From Acidimicrobiaceae bacterium (lineage in GTDB: Bacteria; Actinomycetota; Acidimicrobiia; Acidimicrobiales; RAAP-2), in assembly GCA_003133325.1 (NCBI GenBank), contig PKXA01000133.1, positions 63,643-127,642 on the forward strand: 64,000 nt of DNA, in the 5' to 3' direction. Made by a program: the position numbers and the translations under genes. The notes below the pieces were generated by a model. That model was not told the DNA's origin. It ran no database searches and saw only the letters and a list, made by a program, of their open reading frames with translations. Numbering within the stretch: the first letter of the stretch is position 1; every line of letters starts with the position of its first letter. Below are positions 19,579 to 27,969 of the stretch, piece after piece.

Positions 19579-20373
19579 GTGAGTGGAACCGAGCATCTGA
19601 ACTTCGAGATTCAGGGATCGACCGCCATCGTCACCATGAACCGACCGGAGGCGAAGAACGCCTTATCGGGTCCCATGCTGGTGGGCATGGTGGACGCCTG
19701 GTACGAGATCGATTCCAATGACGACATCCGATGCGCCATTCTCACCGGTGCCGGTGGCACTTTCTGTGCGGGGATGGATCTCAAGTCGATGTCGGGTCCC
19801 GGCATGGAGTCGGTCCAGGACCGGATGACCGAAGATCCCGATCTTCACTGGAAGGCCCTGCTTCGGCACTACTCGCTGAAGAAGCCGCTCATCGCCGCGG
19901 TGGAAGGGTGGGCGGTGGCCGGCGGCACCGAGATCCTGCAGGCCACCGACATCCGGGTGGCCGGTGAAAGCGCCAAGTTCGGTGTCTTCGAGGCTCGTCG
20001 GGGCTTGTTCCCGCTCGGCGGTTCGACAGTCCGCCTGCGGCGTCAGATCCCGTTCACCGTGGCCATGGACCTGTTGCTCACCGCCCGGGAGGTCTCTGCC
20101 CAGGAGGCCAAGGAGATAGGCCTGATCGGCCGGGTGGTACCCGACGGGACAGCACTCGCCACCGCGCTGGAGATCGCCGGGGTGATCGCGGCTAACGGAC
20201 CGCTGGCCGTGGAGGCGATCAAGGCCTCGGTCAAGGCCACCGAAGGTATTCCCGAGGAAGAGGCGCTCAAAATGGAGCTCGAGTTCGGCTGGCCGATCTT
20301 CGCCACCGAGGATGCCAAGGAGGGGCAGAGGGCGTTCGCCGAAAAGCGTCCGGCCAACTTCGAGCGTCGATGA
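19579..20373 (+). CDS. Enoyl-CoA hydratase, EchA19-like
   Basis: Crotonase-fold hydratase, 264 residues, from a GTG at 19579 with an AGGAG site. The oxyanion-hole segments are [20 protein letters not shown] and [30 protein letters not shown]. The latter, together with [24 protein letters not shown] and the ending [14 protein letters not shown], recalls mycobacterial EchA19, which hydrates steroid side-chain enoyl-CoAs. The order fadA5-echA-thioesterase with four-base overlap to the next gene indicates one transcript under the KstR-like operator. Substrate assignment is inferred from similarity and context. Confidence 0.88.
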   Translation: MSGTEHLNFEIQGSTAIVTMNRPEAKNALSGPMLVGMVDAWYEIDSNDDIRCAILTGAGGTFCAGMDLKSMSGPGMESVQDRMTEDPDLHWKALLRHYSLKKPLIAAVEGWAVAGGTEILQATDIRVAGESAKFGVFEARRGLFPLGGSTVRLRRQIPFTVAMDLLLTAREVSAQEAKEIGLIGRVVPDGTALATALEIAGVIAANGPLAVEAIKASVKATEGIPEEEALKMELEFGWPIFATEDAKEGQRAFAEKRPANFERR

Positions 20374-21146
20374 GCCTCGTTGATCCGGACCGGGACCCCC
20401 GCACCGAAACCGGTAGCCCCCGGCACCGATTGGCGGCGGCCCTACGACAGATGATCACCGCCACGGTGGCCGCTGACCTCGACGACGCGGCCCTCACCGA
20501 AGCAGCCGAAGCGGTCGAAGGCCTCCATGCCACACTTTCGGCCGCCGCCGGCCCGGTGAAGCGACCGAGGGGACAACCCGACGTCGCCTCGGCCGCCCAG
20601 GAGTTCTTTCCGACCAGTCCGGTGATGGGTCTGGCCAATCCGATTGCCCCTCCGGTGGTGGTGAAGGTGGTCGATGGGGCTGACGGCGGGCCCAGGGAGA
20701 TACGGGCGGTGGCCACCTTCGACTACGCCTACGAGGGCCCTCCCACCTGTGTCCACGGAGGAGTGATCGCCGAGATCTTCGACGAGGTGCTCGGAGCCGC
20801 CAATATGGTGGCCGGCAACCACGGCATGACCGGCACCCTGACCGTGCGGTACCGGAAGCCGACCCCACTCCGCACCGAATTACGGATCGAGGCGCGCTAC
20901 TTGGGCCGCCACGGCCGTAAGATCCGATCGTGGGCGGGGATGTACCACGGAGACGTCCTCACCGCCGAGGCCGACGGGCTGTTCATCGATGTGGCGCCCG
21001 CGCAGTTTCTGGCCATCGCCGAGGGAAATATCGACAGTGCGGACCCGGTGATGGTGGCGGCCATCCGGGCCGAGGCGGCCCGGGAAGGGGCGGCCTCCGA
21101 CGTACAGGTGGTCGACCTGACAAGTTCGTTGCCCACCTCAGGCTGA
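20370..21146 (+). CDS. PaaI/4HBT-type hotdog thioesterase
   Basis: 258 residues; the ATG overlaps the hydratase stop as ATGA. The N-terminal 110 residues are helical and variable. The hotdog domain follows with [29 protein letters not shown], where HGG and the downstream acidic residue are the usual catalytic region, then [17 protein letters not shown] and GLFIDV. Such proteins hydrolyse acyl-CoA or aryl-CoA thioesters. Within this cluster it probably releases CoA from stalled or bulky steroid-derived esters. It ends about 100 bp before the convergent CoA ligase gene. Confidence 0.82.
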   Translation: MSLVDPDRDPRTETGSPRHRLAAALRQMITATVAADLDDAALTEAAEAVEGLHATLSAAAGPVKRPRGQPDVASAAQEFFPTSPVMGLANPIAPPVVVKVVDGADGGPREIRAVATFDYAYEGPPTCVHGGVIAEIFDEVLGAANMVAGNHGMTGTLTVRYRKPTPLRTELRIEARYLGRHGRKIRSWAGMYHGDVLTAEADGLFIDVAPAQFLAIAEGNIDSADPVMVAAIRAEAAREGAASDVQVVDLTSSLPTSG

Positions 21147-21249
21147 CCCATGGGGGCCATGGCTGTTGGGTGGGGTCCCATGGCGGAGCCGAAGGAGCCC
21201 GGAGCCGGTTCCGGGATCTTCGAGCCGGTTCCCGCGAACCCCCAGACTC

Positions 21250-22800
21250 TCAGATCTTTTCCCGGCCCTCCCAGTAGGGGTCACGCAGCTTGCGCTTGTA
21301 GAGCTTGCCGTTGGGGTCGCGGGGCATGGAATCGGTGAAATCGATTGACCTGGGCGTCTTGAACTTGGCCAACTTGTCGGCGCAGAAGGCCAGGATCTCC
21401 TCGGCCAACTCGGGTGAGGCTTCCACGCCCTCCTCCGGCTCGACCACTGCCTTCACCTCTTCGCCCCATTCGTCGTTGGGAACGCCGAAGACGGCCACGT
21501 CGCCGATCTTCGAGAAGCCGAGGAGCACGTTTTCGATTTCGGCCGGATAGATGTTGGCGCCGCCCGAGATGATCATGTCGATCTTCCTGTCCCGCAGAAA
21601 GAGGTAGCCGTCTTCGTCGAGGAGGCCGACGTCGCCTACCGTGAAGAACTTCCCGATGCGGTTCTTCTGTGTCTTCTCTTTGTCCCCGTGGTAGCTGAAG
21701 TCGGAGAACTGCATCGACATGTAGACGGTGCCGATGACGTTGGACTCCTCGACGAGGTTGCCGTCGTCGTCGAAGATGGCGATCTCGGAGATGGGCCACG
21801 GTTTTCCGACCGTGCCCGGTTTCTTCAGCCAGTCCTCGGCAGTGACCAGGGTGCCCCCACCCTCGGAAGCGGCGTAGTACTCGTCGATAGCGTTGCCCCA
21901 CCAGTCGATCATCTTGCGTTTGGTGTCGACCGGGCACGGGGCGGCGGCGTGGATCATGTGTTGCAGCGACGACAGGTCGTACTTGTTGCGGACATGCTCG
22001 GGCAGGGCCAGTAGACGGTGAAACTGGGTCGGGACCATATGAGACGTGGTCACCTTGTACTTCTCGATCAACTGGAGCATCTCCTCGGGGACCCATTTGT
22101 CCATCAGCACCACTGTGTGCCCGAGATGGATGGAGGCACCCGAGTAGCGGATGACCGCGGTGTGGTACAGCGGCGACCCCACGATGTGCACGTTGTCGTC
22201 CTGGGGCTGCACGCCGAACAGGAAGAGGATGCCCGACAGCCCGAGGGCCATCGCCTCGGGGGTGGCCCCGCTCAACGGGCGGAACACGCCTTTGGGGTTT
22301 CCGGTGGTCCCCGAGGTGTAGTTCATGACATCACCCAGGGTGCGATCGGACGGATCGTCGGTAGGTTGCGCATCCCTGGTGGTGGCGTAGGAGGAGAACC
22401 CGGCGATGTCGCCGACGGCGAAACAGGTGGAGGCGTCCATGGCCGCCTCGCCGGCGGCCAGAGTAGCCACCTCGGCGAAACGCTCGTGGGCGACGAAGAT
22501 CTTGGCGGCCGAGTCCTTGAGGATATAGGCGGCCTCCGGTGCGATCAGATGGTGATTGATGGGCACCAGGTACCAACCGGCCTGGAGTGCGGCCAGATAC
22601 AGCTCGAACATCTCGACACCGTTGGGGAGGAGGGTTGCCACCACATCCCCGGGCTGGAGACCGAATTGGCGGAAGGCGTGCACCACCTGGTTGGTCCGAT
22701 CGAGCAACTCCTTCGAGGTGAACTCCCGGCCGCTGGGATCGACGATGGCCAGGTGTTGCGGATCCTCGTGTGCCAGTGCCCAAAACCCAAGATCGTCCAT
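21250..22800 (-). CDS. Acyl-CoA synthetase (FadD-type, ANL superfamily)
   Basis: ATP-dependent acid-CoA ligase, 516 residues. ATG 22800 follows AGGGGAGGG and is preferred over the frame's upstream limit at 22827. The AMP-binding P-loop YTSGTTGNPKG is at residues 161-171. Later come EYYAASEGGG (A5), TVGDVGLLDEDGYLFLRDRKIDMIISGGANIYPAEIE (hinge and A8) and the C-terminal catalytic Lys region DPNGKLYKRKLRDPYW. It is divergent from the SDR gene, with a KstR-like operator between them, so its acid is probably steroid- or side-chain-derived. It does not look like FadD19; the exact substrate is unknown. Confidence 0.9.
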   Translation of the reverse strand: MDDLGFWALAHEDPQHLAIVDPSGREFTSKELLDRTNQVVHAFRQFGLQPGDVVATLLPNGVEMFELYLAALQAGWYLVPINHHLIAPEAAYILKDSAAKIFVAHERFAEVATLAAGEAAMDASTCFAVGDIAGFSSYATTRDAQPTDDPSDRTLGDVMNYTSGTTGNPKGVFRPLSGATPEAMALGLSGILFLFGVQPQDDNVHIVGSPLYHTAVIRYSGASIHLGHTVVLMDKWVPEEMLQLIEKYKVTTSHMVPTQFHRLLALPEHVRNKYDLSSLQHMIHAAAPCPVDTKRKMIDWWGNAIDEYYAASEGGGTLVTAEDWLKKPGTVGKPWPISEIAIFDDDGNLVEESNVIGTVYMSMQFSDFSYHGDKEKTQKNRIGKFFTVGDVGLLDEDGYLFLRDRKIDMIISGGANIYPAEIENVLLGFSKIGDVAVFGVPNDEWGEEVKAVVEPEEGVEASPELAEEILAFCADKLAKFKTPRSIDFTDSMPRDPNGKLYKRKLRDPYWEGREKI

Positions 22801-22918
22801 GGCGGCCCTCCCCTTACGCTGCGACAATTGGAATGTCGGTCGGTCGAAATACTGTCTGCCGGACAGGATGGCGACGCCTGCGCCCCCGTGGCCGGGTGGC
22901 GCCGGACCTGGGCAGACG

Positions 22919-22934
22919 CTAGAACATGTTCTAG
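22919..22934. promoter_or_regulatory. KstR-like operator between divergent fadD and SDR genes
   Basis: CTAGAACATGTTCTAG is a perfect 16-base palindrome containing TAGAACATGTTCTA, a full match to the KstR consensus TnnAACnnGTTnnA. It lies 118 bp upstream of the CoA ligase start and 50 bp upstream of the SDR start. TAGTGT at 22932-22937 could be a -10 for the SDR. TTGACC on the minus strand (22946-22941) could be a -35 for the ligase, so one site may control both directions. Confidence 0.75.
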
Positions 22935-22984
22935 TGTTTGGTCAACCTACCTGAACCCCACCGGAAGCATGAGGAGCAGCACCC

Positions 22985-23920
22985 ATGAGCGGATTTCTGA
23001 GCGGCAAGGTCGTGGCCATTACCGGTTCCGGCGGTGGGATCGGTCGGGCCGTGGCGCTGGCGGCGGCGGCCGAGGGGGCCAGGATCGTGGTCGCCGACAT
23101 CGGTGTGTCCCTCGATGGTGGGGACCCACAGAGTCAGGTGGCCGAGGCGGTGGTGGCCGAAATCGAAGCTGCCGGAGGCGAGGCCGTGGCCGTGGCCGAG
23201 AGCGTCACCACTCTGGCCGGCGGCGAAAAGATCATCGGGGCCGGCGTGGAGAAATGGGGCCGCATCGATGGGGTGGTGGCGGTGGCCGGCATCCTGCGGG
23301 AGCGCATGCTCTTCAACATGGCCGAGGATGAGTGGGATGCGGTGATCGAGACGCACCTGAAAGGGCATTTCACGGTATTTCGAGCCGCGTCGGCCATCAT
23401 GCGCAAGCAGGAAGGTGGCGGTTCGTTGGTTGCCTTCACCTCTGGTGCTTTTGCCGGCAGCGTGGCCCAGGCCAACTACGCATCGGCCAAGGGTGGCATC
23501 GTCTCGCTGGTGCGCTCGGCCGCGGCCGGGCTCCACCGCTACGGCATCACCGCCAACGCGGTGGCCCCGGTGGCCCGCACCCGGATGTCGGCCAACGTCC
23601 CGATGGACCTGGCGGAGATGGGGGACCCCGAGGACGTCGCCCCGTTGGTCGTCTACTTGTTGTCGGACAAGGCCAAGCACGTGACCGGACAGGTGTACAC
23701 CTCGGTGGGCCCGAAGATCGCGGTGTGGAACCAACCTCGCGAGGTACGGGCCGTCTACGCCGAGGGTCGCTGGACCCCCGAGCAGATCGCCGCCCGACTC
23801 GACTCGACCGTCGGACAGGAGCGCATGCCCCTGCTCGACCAGCTCGAGGCGTACCGTAAGGCGGCCGAGGAGAAGGCCGCGGCCGAGAAGGGTACCGCCG
23901 AGAAGGGTACCGCTCGGTAG
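22985..23920 (+). CDS. Short-chain dehydrogenase/reductase
   Basis: NAD(P)-dependent SDR, 311 residues, from ATG 22985. The cofactor motif ITGSGGGIGRA is at 12-22, the catalytic Ser at about 153 (FTSGAFAG), Tyr 165 and Lys 169 (NYASAKGG). An extra C-terminal region of about 60 residues follows the SDR core, as in several actinobacterial steroid-linked SDRs. It ends in a Lys/Ala/Glu tail containing two copies of AEKGT encoded by a 15-base direct repeat near 23883. The divergent KstR-like operator suggests oxidation of a hydroxyacyl-CoA or ring hydroxyl during steroid breakdown; the substrate is not determined. Confidence 0.88.
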   Translation: MSGFLSGKVVAITGSGGGIGRAVALAAAAEGARIVVADIGVSLDGGDPQSQVAEAVVAEIEAAGGEAVAVAESVTTLAGGEKIIGAGVEKWGRIDGVVAVAGILRERMLFNMAEDEWDAVIETHLKGHFTVFRAASAIMRKQEGGGSLVAFTSGAFAGSVAQANYASAKGGIVSLVRSAAAGLHRYGITANAVAPVARTRMSANVPMDLAEMGDPEDVAPLVVYLLSDKAKHVTGQVYTSVGPKIAVWNQPREVRAVYAEGRWTPEQIAARLDSTVGQERMPLLDQLEAYRKAAEEKAAAEKGTAEKGTAR

Positions 23921-24018
23921 GGCATCCCTCAGCGCCAGTCGGTGGCCCAGGGCCCCATCACCCGGCACGGCGTGCTTGCCGAGGGTCGCCGGACCCCGCC
24001 GGTGCTGTGCGCCGGCCG

Positions 24019-27000
24019 TTACCAGCCGGTGGGCACCGAGGTGTCGACCTCGTCGGTGACATCGGTGGATTCACCGTCGAGATCACCGAACGATGTGGCG
24101 ATGAATTCGCGGGTCTCCTTTTGTGCCGCCAGCATTCGTTTCTCGGCCCCGACCGCCAACAACCGGCCGAGGACCGGAATCTCCCACATCGACTCGGCCC
24201 GGATGATGGCCATCACCACGGGCACCAGGTGCTCGGCCGTATCGAACACCACGTATCGGGGTAGCCATTCGGGGTCGTACTTGGCGTTGAACAGCCAGAG
24301 TGACTCGATTTGGGCGAAATTGGACAGCCGTTTGAGGAACCACCGTTCCGCCCGCTGCATGGCCCCGTCGCCCTTTTCTCCCGCCAGCGTGGAGCGAAGG
24401 GTGGCGAAGTTGAGACTGAGCCCGCCGAAGTTCCCGGCCTGAAGGCGCTCGATGGTGGAACAGAGGGCGAAATCGAGCAGCCCATTGGGGTGCTCCCCGG
24501 GATCACGTCTCATCAGGTCGAGCGAGTAGCCGTTGATGCCGGTGGCCGGCACGAACTGGCACATGGCCGCGGCTTTGCCGTCAGGGCTCCGGACCACCGT
24601 CATCAACAGACCGGTGTCACGGGGATCGAACACCCGTCCCAACATCATGGAGAACCCGCGCTCGTGCTCTCCTTGTCGGCTGAGTCCCATGAGGGCGACC
24701 AACTCCTTGGAGAGCTCGGGGGCTATGCGGGCCGGGTCGTGGAACGAAACCGAATAGCCCTTCTTCTTGATGCGGTTATGGGCTTGGCGCAGCCCCTTCT
24801 TGTTGCCACCGGCCAACGAGAAGTGTTGAATGTCCACCACGGCTTCGTCGCCGAGGTAGATGTTGTGCATTCCCGAATCGCGGTAGATGGGCAGCCAGTC
24901 CTCGCCGGCCCCCATGACCGCCGGAACCCAGCCATGGCTATCGGCGAACCGCCGGAACGCCACCCACACCAGCTCGCGTTCGTTCACCGGTCCGATCGGG
25001 TCGGGAGAGATGAGGCAGATGCCCCCGTAGATGGCATAGGCCACCAGCGAGTCGCGATGGAAGAACCACTGTTTGTCGGTGCGGAGGGCGAAGTAGTCGA
25101 GTGTCGACGCCCCGTGTCGGCGGACGATGTCCCGGGCACGGAATTCGGCGGCGCGTCCGGTGGTCAACCGACGATCCACCACCGGGCGGGACACCAAGAA
25201 CAGGGTCACCCCTACCAGGGCGATCCCGAGCACCAACAGCGTCGGGGCCAGCACCCGGTCCAAACGCGGCGCCACGCTCACTGTCTGGATGCCGACCAGG
25301 CGTTCCGCCGCTGCCCACAGGGCGGTCCACCAGGGGACCGAGTAGTGGAGACGATGACGGCCGACGTGGGCGAAGATCTCGATCGACGTCGCGGCCAGCA
25401 CGCAGATCCCGATGATCCCCAGCACCAGGGCAAGTACCGCCGATCGTAGGGACGGCCAGTCAGAGGCAGCCTGGAAATCACGGCGATTGACCGCCAGCAC
25501 CACCAGGACGGCCAACGCCAACAACGACTCCTCGATGTCACCACCGGCAAAAAGGTGGAGGACCAACGTCCCGGACAAGAGGACCATCGCCACCTGCCAG
25601 GCCAGGCGTTGCCCCCGCAGGACGCCGCGGCCCAAGGCGATGAGAGCCAAGCCGGACAGGGCCACCAGGGTGCCGGCGGCGACGGTGGCTCGTAGCGGGA
25701 GGAACTCGAGCAGCACATGCAGCCGGGCCCGCAATGGGGGGGTGATGGCGTCGAGGACGTCGACGAGCCCGGCAAAGAGGATGGCCATCGCCGCCACTCG
25801 TCGGACCCGGCGGGTGCGACGGTGGGCCTGGCGGAGATTGGGGGCGTGTGGCCACGAGTCGCCCTTGGGATAGGAGGCCACCATGACAGGGTGGACAACG
25901 TGCACCGCTCGTCGGATGCCGGCCATCCGCTCGAGCAGGCTGGAGGACGGGAGCTCGCGTGCGGCCAGAAGCAGTCGAACGTGGAGGTCGGCACCGGTCT
26001 CGAGCTCGATCCAGCTGATCCGCTGGATATGGAGGAAGATCGGCGGCAGCCCGAGCTTCCCCGGATGCTCGTCGACGACTTCGGCGGTTGCTCCCACGTT
26101 GGCGTAGAAGCCGACCCCGAGGTTGGTGAGTTCGGACTGGAAGGTGGCCCCGGTGATGAGCCCTGCGTATCCGAGACCGACCAACCGTCGCCCGGCGTCA
26201 CGGGCGGTGTCGTTCGCCATGGCTTCCGATGTGACCGACTTGAGGGAACCACCCCCGAGCATCGACCACATCCGTCGGCTCAACAGTCCGAGCATCAGGG
26301 CCAGGACGATGAGCACCACCAGGGCAAAGAGGCTGGCCACCATCACTTGATCGATCCAGTCGGCCTGGTGGGCGTGACGCAGGACCCGTCCGGGGACGCC
26401 GGTACCAATGTGCTGGAGCACCCACGGGGTCAAGCCCACCCGCAGCAGTCCTGCCACCGCGAACGGCACCAGGATCCACCACGTGTATCGCCCGAGTCGC
26501 CGGTACAGGGTTCGGGACGTGACAAATCGGGTCAGGGCGGAGGGGTCGCTGAGATGATGGAGTCCTTCGAGCCAGGGAGCGTCGTCCTTGGACTGGTCGG
26601 CCAGATGTCGCCAACGGCCACCGGCCAGGGCCCGATCGACGGCGCCGGGCTTGGCATCGGCGGCCGGATCGAATCGGGTCTCGGAGACAGTGCCTTCCGA
26701 GTCATAGGCGTGCTCACCGGGCTCGACCCGCACCACCCGGAGGCCCGTGGCGGTCTGGAGATGGAGATCGACCTCGGAGAACTGCTCGACCCCGATGGCT
26801 GTCAATGCCACCGCCACGTCGGGATCGGTGGCATATCCGGGCTCGTGGGTGCCGACCTGGCGGATGATCCGGCGTTCGGGCTCTTGGAGGAATGCACCGA
26901 ACGACTCTCGGAGTCGTGGATGGGCGGCCATGGACCGCTGGGCGTCCGCCGACGGGGAGTCGGTGCCGGTGAGGTCGAAGAGATTGCCGGCGATGATCAA

Positions 27001-27246
27001 CAATCCGGGGCCGTCCCAGGCGTCCAGTGCCCGAGCCAACTCGACGGTGAGGATCTTCGACGACGGTGTGGCCTCGGGGGTGAGCAAAAGGTCGCTCACC
27101 ACCATGACCCGCCGGCCGATGGGGACGCCCACGGCCGGCACACCGGGCTCGGGTGAAACCGCCGGGTTCTCGTTGGGGTGGTCGGCCACAACCACTTGTT
27201 CGTCGGCCTGGTGGTTGCCGGCCTCGGGTGGTGTGGATGTCGTCAC
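24019..27246 (-). CDS. Metallophosphoesterase-like domain fused to membrane DUF2156/MprF-type domain
   Basis: 1075 residues. Residues about 45-185 follow the layout of calcineurin-like phosphoesterases but with altered motifs: SDLLL (residues 51-55) lacks the usual His, GNLFD (87-91) has Asn for Asp, and GTHE (132-135) replaces GNHD. Two helices follow at about 255-330. A middle soluble part and about six more helices lie between 480 and 730. Residues about 735-1040 form a DUF2156 domain (HGASTLDYFALRTDKQWFFH, GGICLISPDPIGP, LRQAHNRIKKKGY), as in the lysyl-phosphatidylglycerol synthase MprF. It probably modifies a membrane lipid with an amino acid; the N-terminal part may be regulatory. Confidence 0.82.
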   Translation of the reverse strand: MTTSTPPEAGNHQADEQVVVADHPNENPAVSPEPGVPAVGVPIGRRVMVVSDLLLTPEATPSSKILTVELARALDAWDGPGLLIIAGNLFDLTGTDSPSADAQRSMAAHPRLRESFGAFLQEPERRIIRQVGTHEPGYATDPDVAVALTAIGVEQFSEVDLHLQTATGLRVVRVEPGEHAYDSEGTVSETRFDPAADAKPGAVDRALAGGRWRHLADQSKDDAPWLEGLHHLSDPSALTRFVTSRTLYRRLGRYTWWILVPFAVAGLLRVGLTPWVLQHIGTGVPGRVLRHAHQADWIDQVMVASLFALVVLIVLALMLGLLSRRMWSMLGGGSLKSVTSEAMANDTARDAGRRLVGLGYAGLITGATFQSELTNLGVGFYANVGATAEVVDEHPGKLGLPPIFLHIQRISWIELETGADLHVRLLLAARELPSSSLLERMAGIRRAVHVVHPVMVASYPKGDSWPHAPNLRQAHRRTRRVRRVAAMAILFAGLVDVLDAITPPLRARLHVLLEFLPLRATVAAGTLVALSGLALIALGRGVLRGQRLAWQVAMVLLSGTLVLHLFAGGDIEESLLALAVLVVLAVNRRDFQAASDWPSLRSAVLALVLGIIGICVLAATSIEIFAHVGRHRLHYSVPWWTALWAAAERLVGIQTVSVAPRLDRVLAPTLLVLGIALVGVTLFLVSRPVVDRRLTTGRAAEFRARDIVRRHGASTLDYFALRTDKQWFFHRDSLVAYAIYGGICLISPDPIGPVNERELVWVAFRRFADSHGWVPAVMGAGEDWLPIYRDSGMHNIYLGDEAVVDIQHFSLAGGNKKGLRQAHNRIKKKGYSVSFHDPARIAPELSKELVALMGLSRQGEHERGFSMMLGRVFDPRDTGLLMTVVRSPDGKAAAMCQFVPATGINGYSLDLMRRDPGEHPNGLLDFALCSTIERLQAGNFGGLSLNFATLRSTLAGEKGDGAMQRAERWFLKRLSNFAQIESLWLFNAKYDPEWLPRYVVFDTAEHLVPVVMAIIRAESMWEIPVLGRLLAVGAEKRMLAAQKETREFIATSFGDLDGESTDVTDEVDTSVPTGW

Positions 27247-27334
27247 GAAACCTCAATCGTAGAGGCCCGGCGGCGTTAGGCTCGGTCGTGGCGTGTCCGA
27301 GCAGTGTCGAATGCCGATGCAGAGGGGAAAACCG

Positions 27335-27463
27335 ATGTCCGACGACGTGACCACCACCCGGGGCGAAACGGTCTTCGGCACATCGGGGGAGGCGCTCGGG
27401 GCCTTGCGGGTGGCATCGCCCGGGTCGACCATGGCGGCGACACTTCGCCGCTCACCCGAGTGA
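27335..27463 (+). CDS. Small ORF, 42 aa, translationally coupled to HAD gene
   Basis: An ATG at 27335, 5-10 bases after a GAGGGGAAA site, opens a 42-codon frame encoding a polar peptide beginning MSDDVTTTRGETVFGTS. Its TGA (27461-27463) overlaps the GTG start of the downstream HAD gene as GTGA, a typical coupling arrangement. No domain is recognised. It may be a small protein or a translated leader that controls entry to the HAD gene. The good ribosome site and exact junction are the reasons to list it. Confidence 0.5.
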   Translation: MSDDVTTTRGETVFGTSGEALGALRVASPGSTMAATLRRSPE

Positions 27464-27957
27464 GCCCGGGGGCGGGCCCCGACAACTGGGCGTGGCGCCG
27501 GGAGCCGGTGCACGAGCCCGGGGAAGCGGTGGTCTTCGACGTGGACGGCGTGCTGTCCGACGCGGTCGGCCGTCAACACTTCCTCGAGCACGGGAGGAGG
27601 GACTGGGACCGTTTCTTCGCTGCCTGTGGGGATGATCCGGTCATCGAAGAGTTGGCGCGTCTGATGGAACTGCTGGATCCCCGGCTACAGGTCATACTCC
27701 TCACCGGACGCCCATTCAGTGTGCAACCTCAGACATTGGCCTGGCTCGAGCGCTATGGACTCCGGTGGGACCTGTTGGTGATGCGGGCCCGCGGAGACTA
27801 CGCCCACGTGACCCGGTTCAAGAGGGACGAAGTGGAAGAGTTGCGGTCATTCGGATTCGATCTCCGGCTGGCTTTCGAAGACGACCCCAACAATTTCGCC
27901 ATGTTCCATGCCGAGGGAATCCCGTGCGTCTACATCCATTCCGGGTACTACGAATAG
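27460..27957 (+). CDS. HAD-superfamily phosphatase (polynucleotide 3'-phosphatase-like)
   Basis: 165 residues from GTG 27460. Motif I is VVFDVDGVLSD with both nucleophile and acid Asp. Motif II is VILLTGRP, a basic residue for motif III lies in RFKRDEV, and motif IV is AFEDDPNNFAMF. The short cap and the overall layout resemble acid phosphatases and the phosphatase half of bacterial Pnkp-type enzymes; the substrate is unknown. The frame stays open upstream to 27304, but the sequence before the GTG is low-complexity and overlaps the small coupled ORF. The stop lies 12 bases from the stop of the convergent lnt-like gene. Confidence 0.78.
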   Translation: MSPGAGPDNWAWRREPVHEPGEAVVFDVDGVLSDAVGRQHFLEHGRRDWDRFFAACGDDPVIEELARLMELLDPRLQVILLTGRPFSVQPQTLAWLERYGLRWDLLVMRARGDYAHVTRFKRDEVEELRSFGFDLRLAFEDDPNNFAMFHAEGIPCVYIHSGYYE

Positions 27958-27969
27958 CTTGCGGAGAGC

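Noticed and set aside
21147-21249. Direct repeat of GAGCCGGTTCC and CCATGG palindromes between convergent genes
   Set aside because: Repeats are short and direct rather than inverted, with no T-run, so not called as a terminator or operator.
25717-27156. 479-codon open frame on the plus strand
   Set aside because: Lies fully antisense to the metallophosphoesterase-DUF2156 gene, has no recognisable domain, and is a GC-driven shadow frame.
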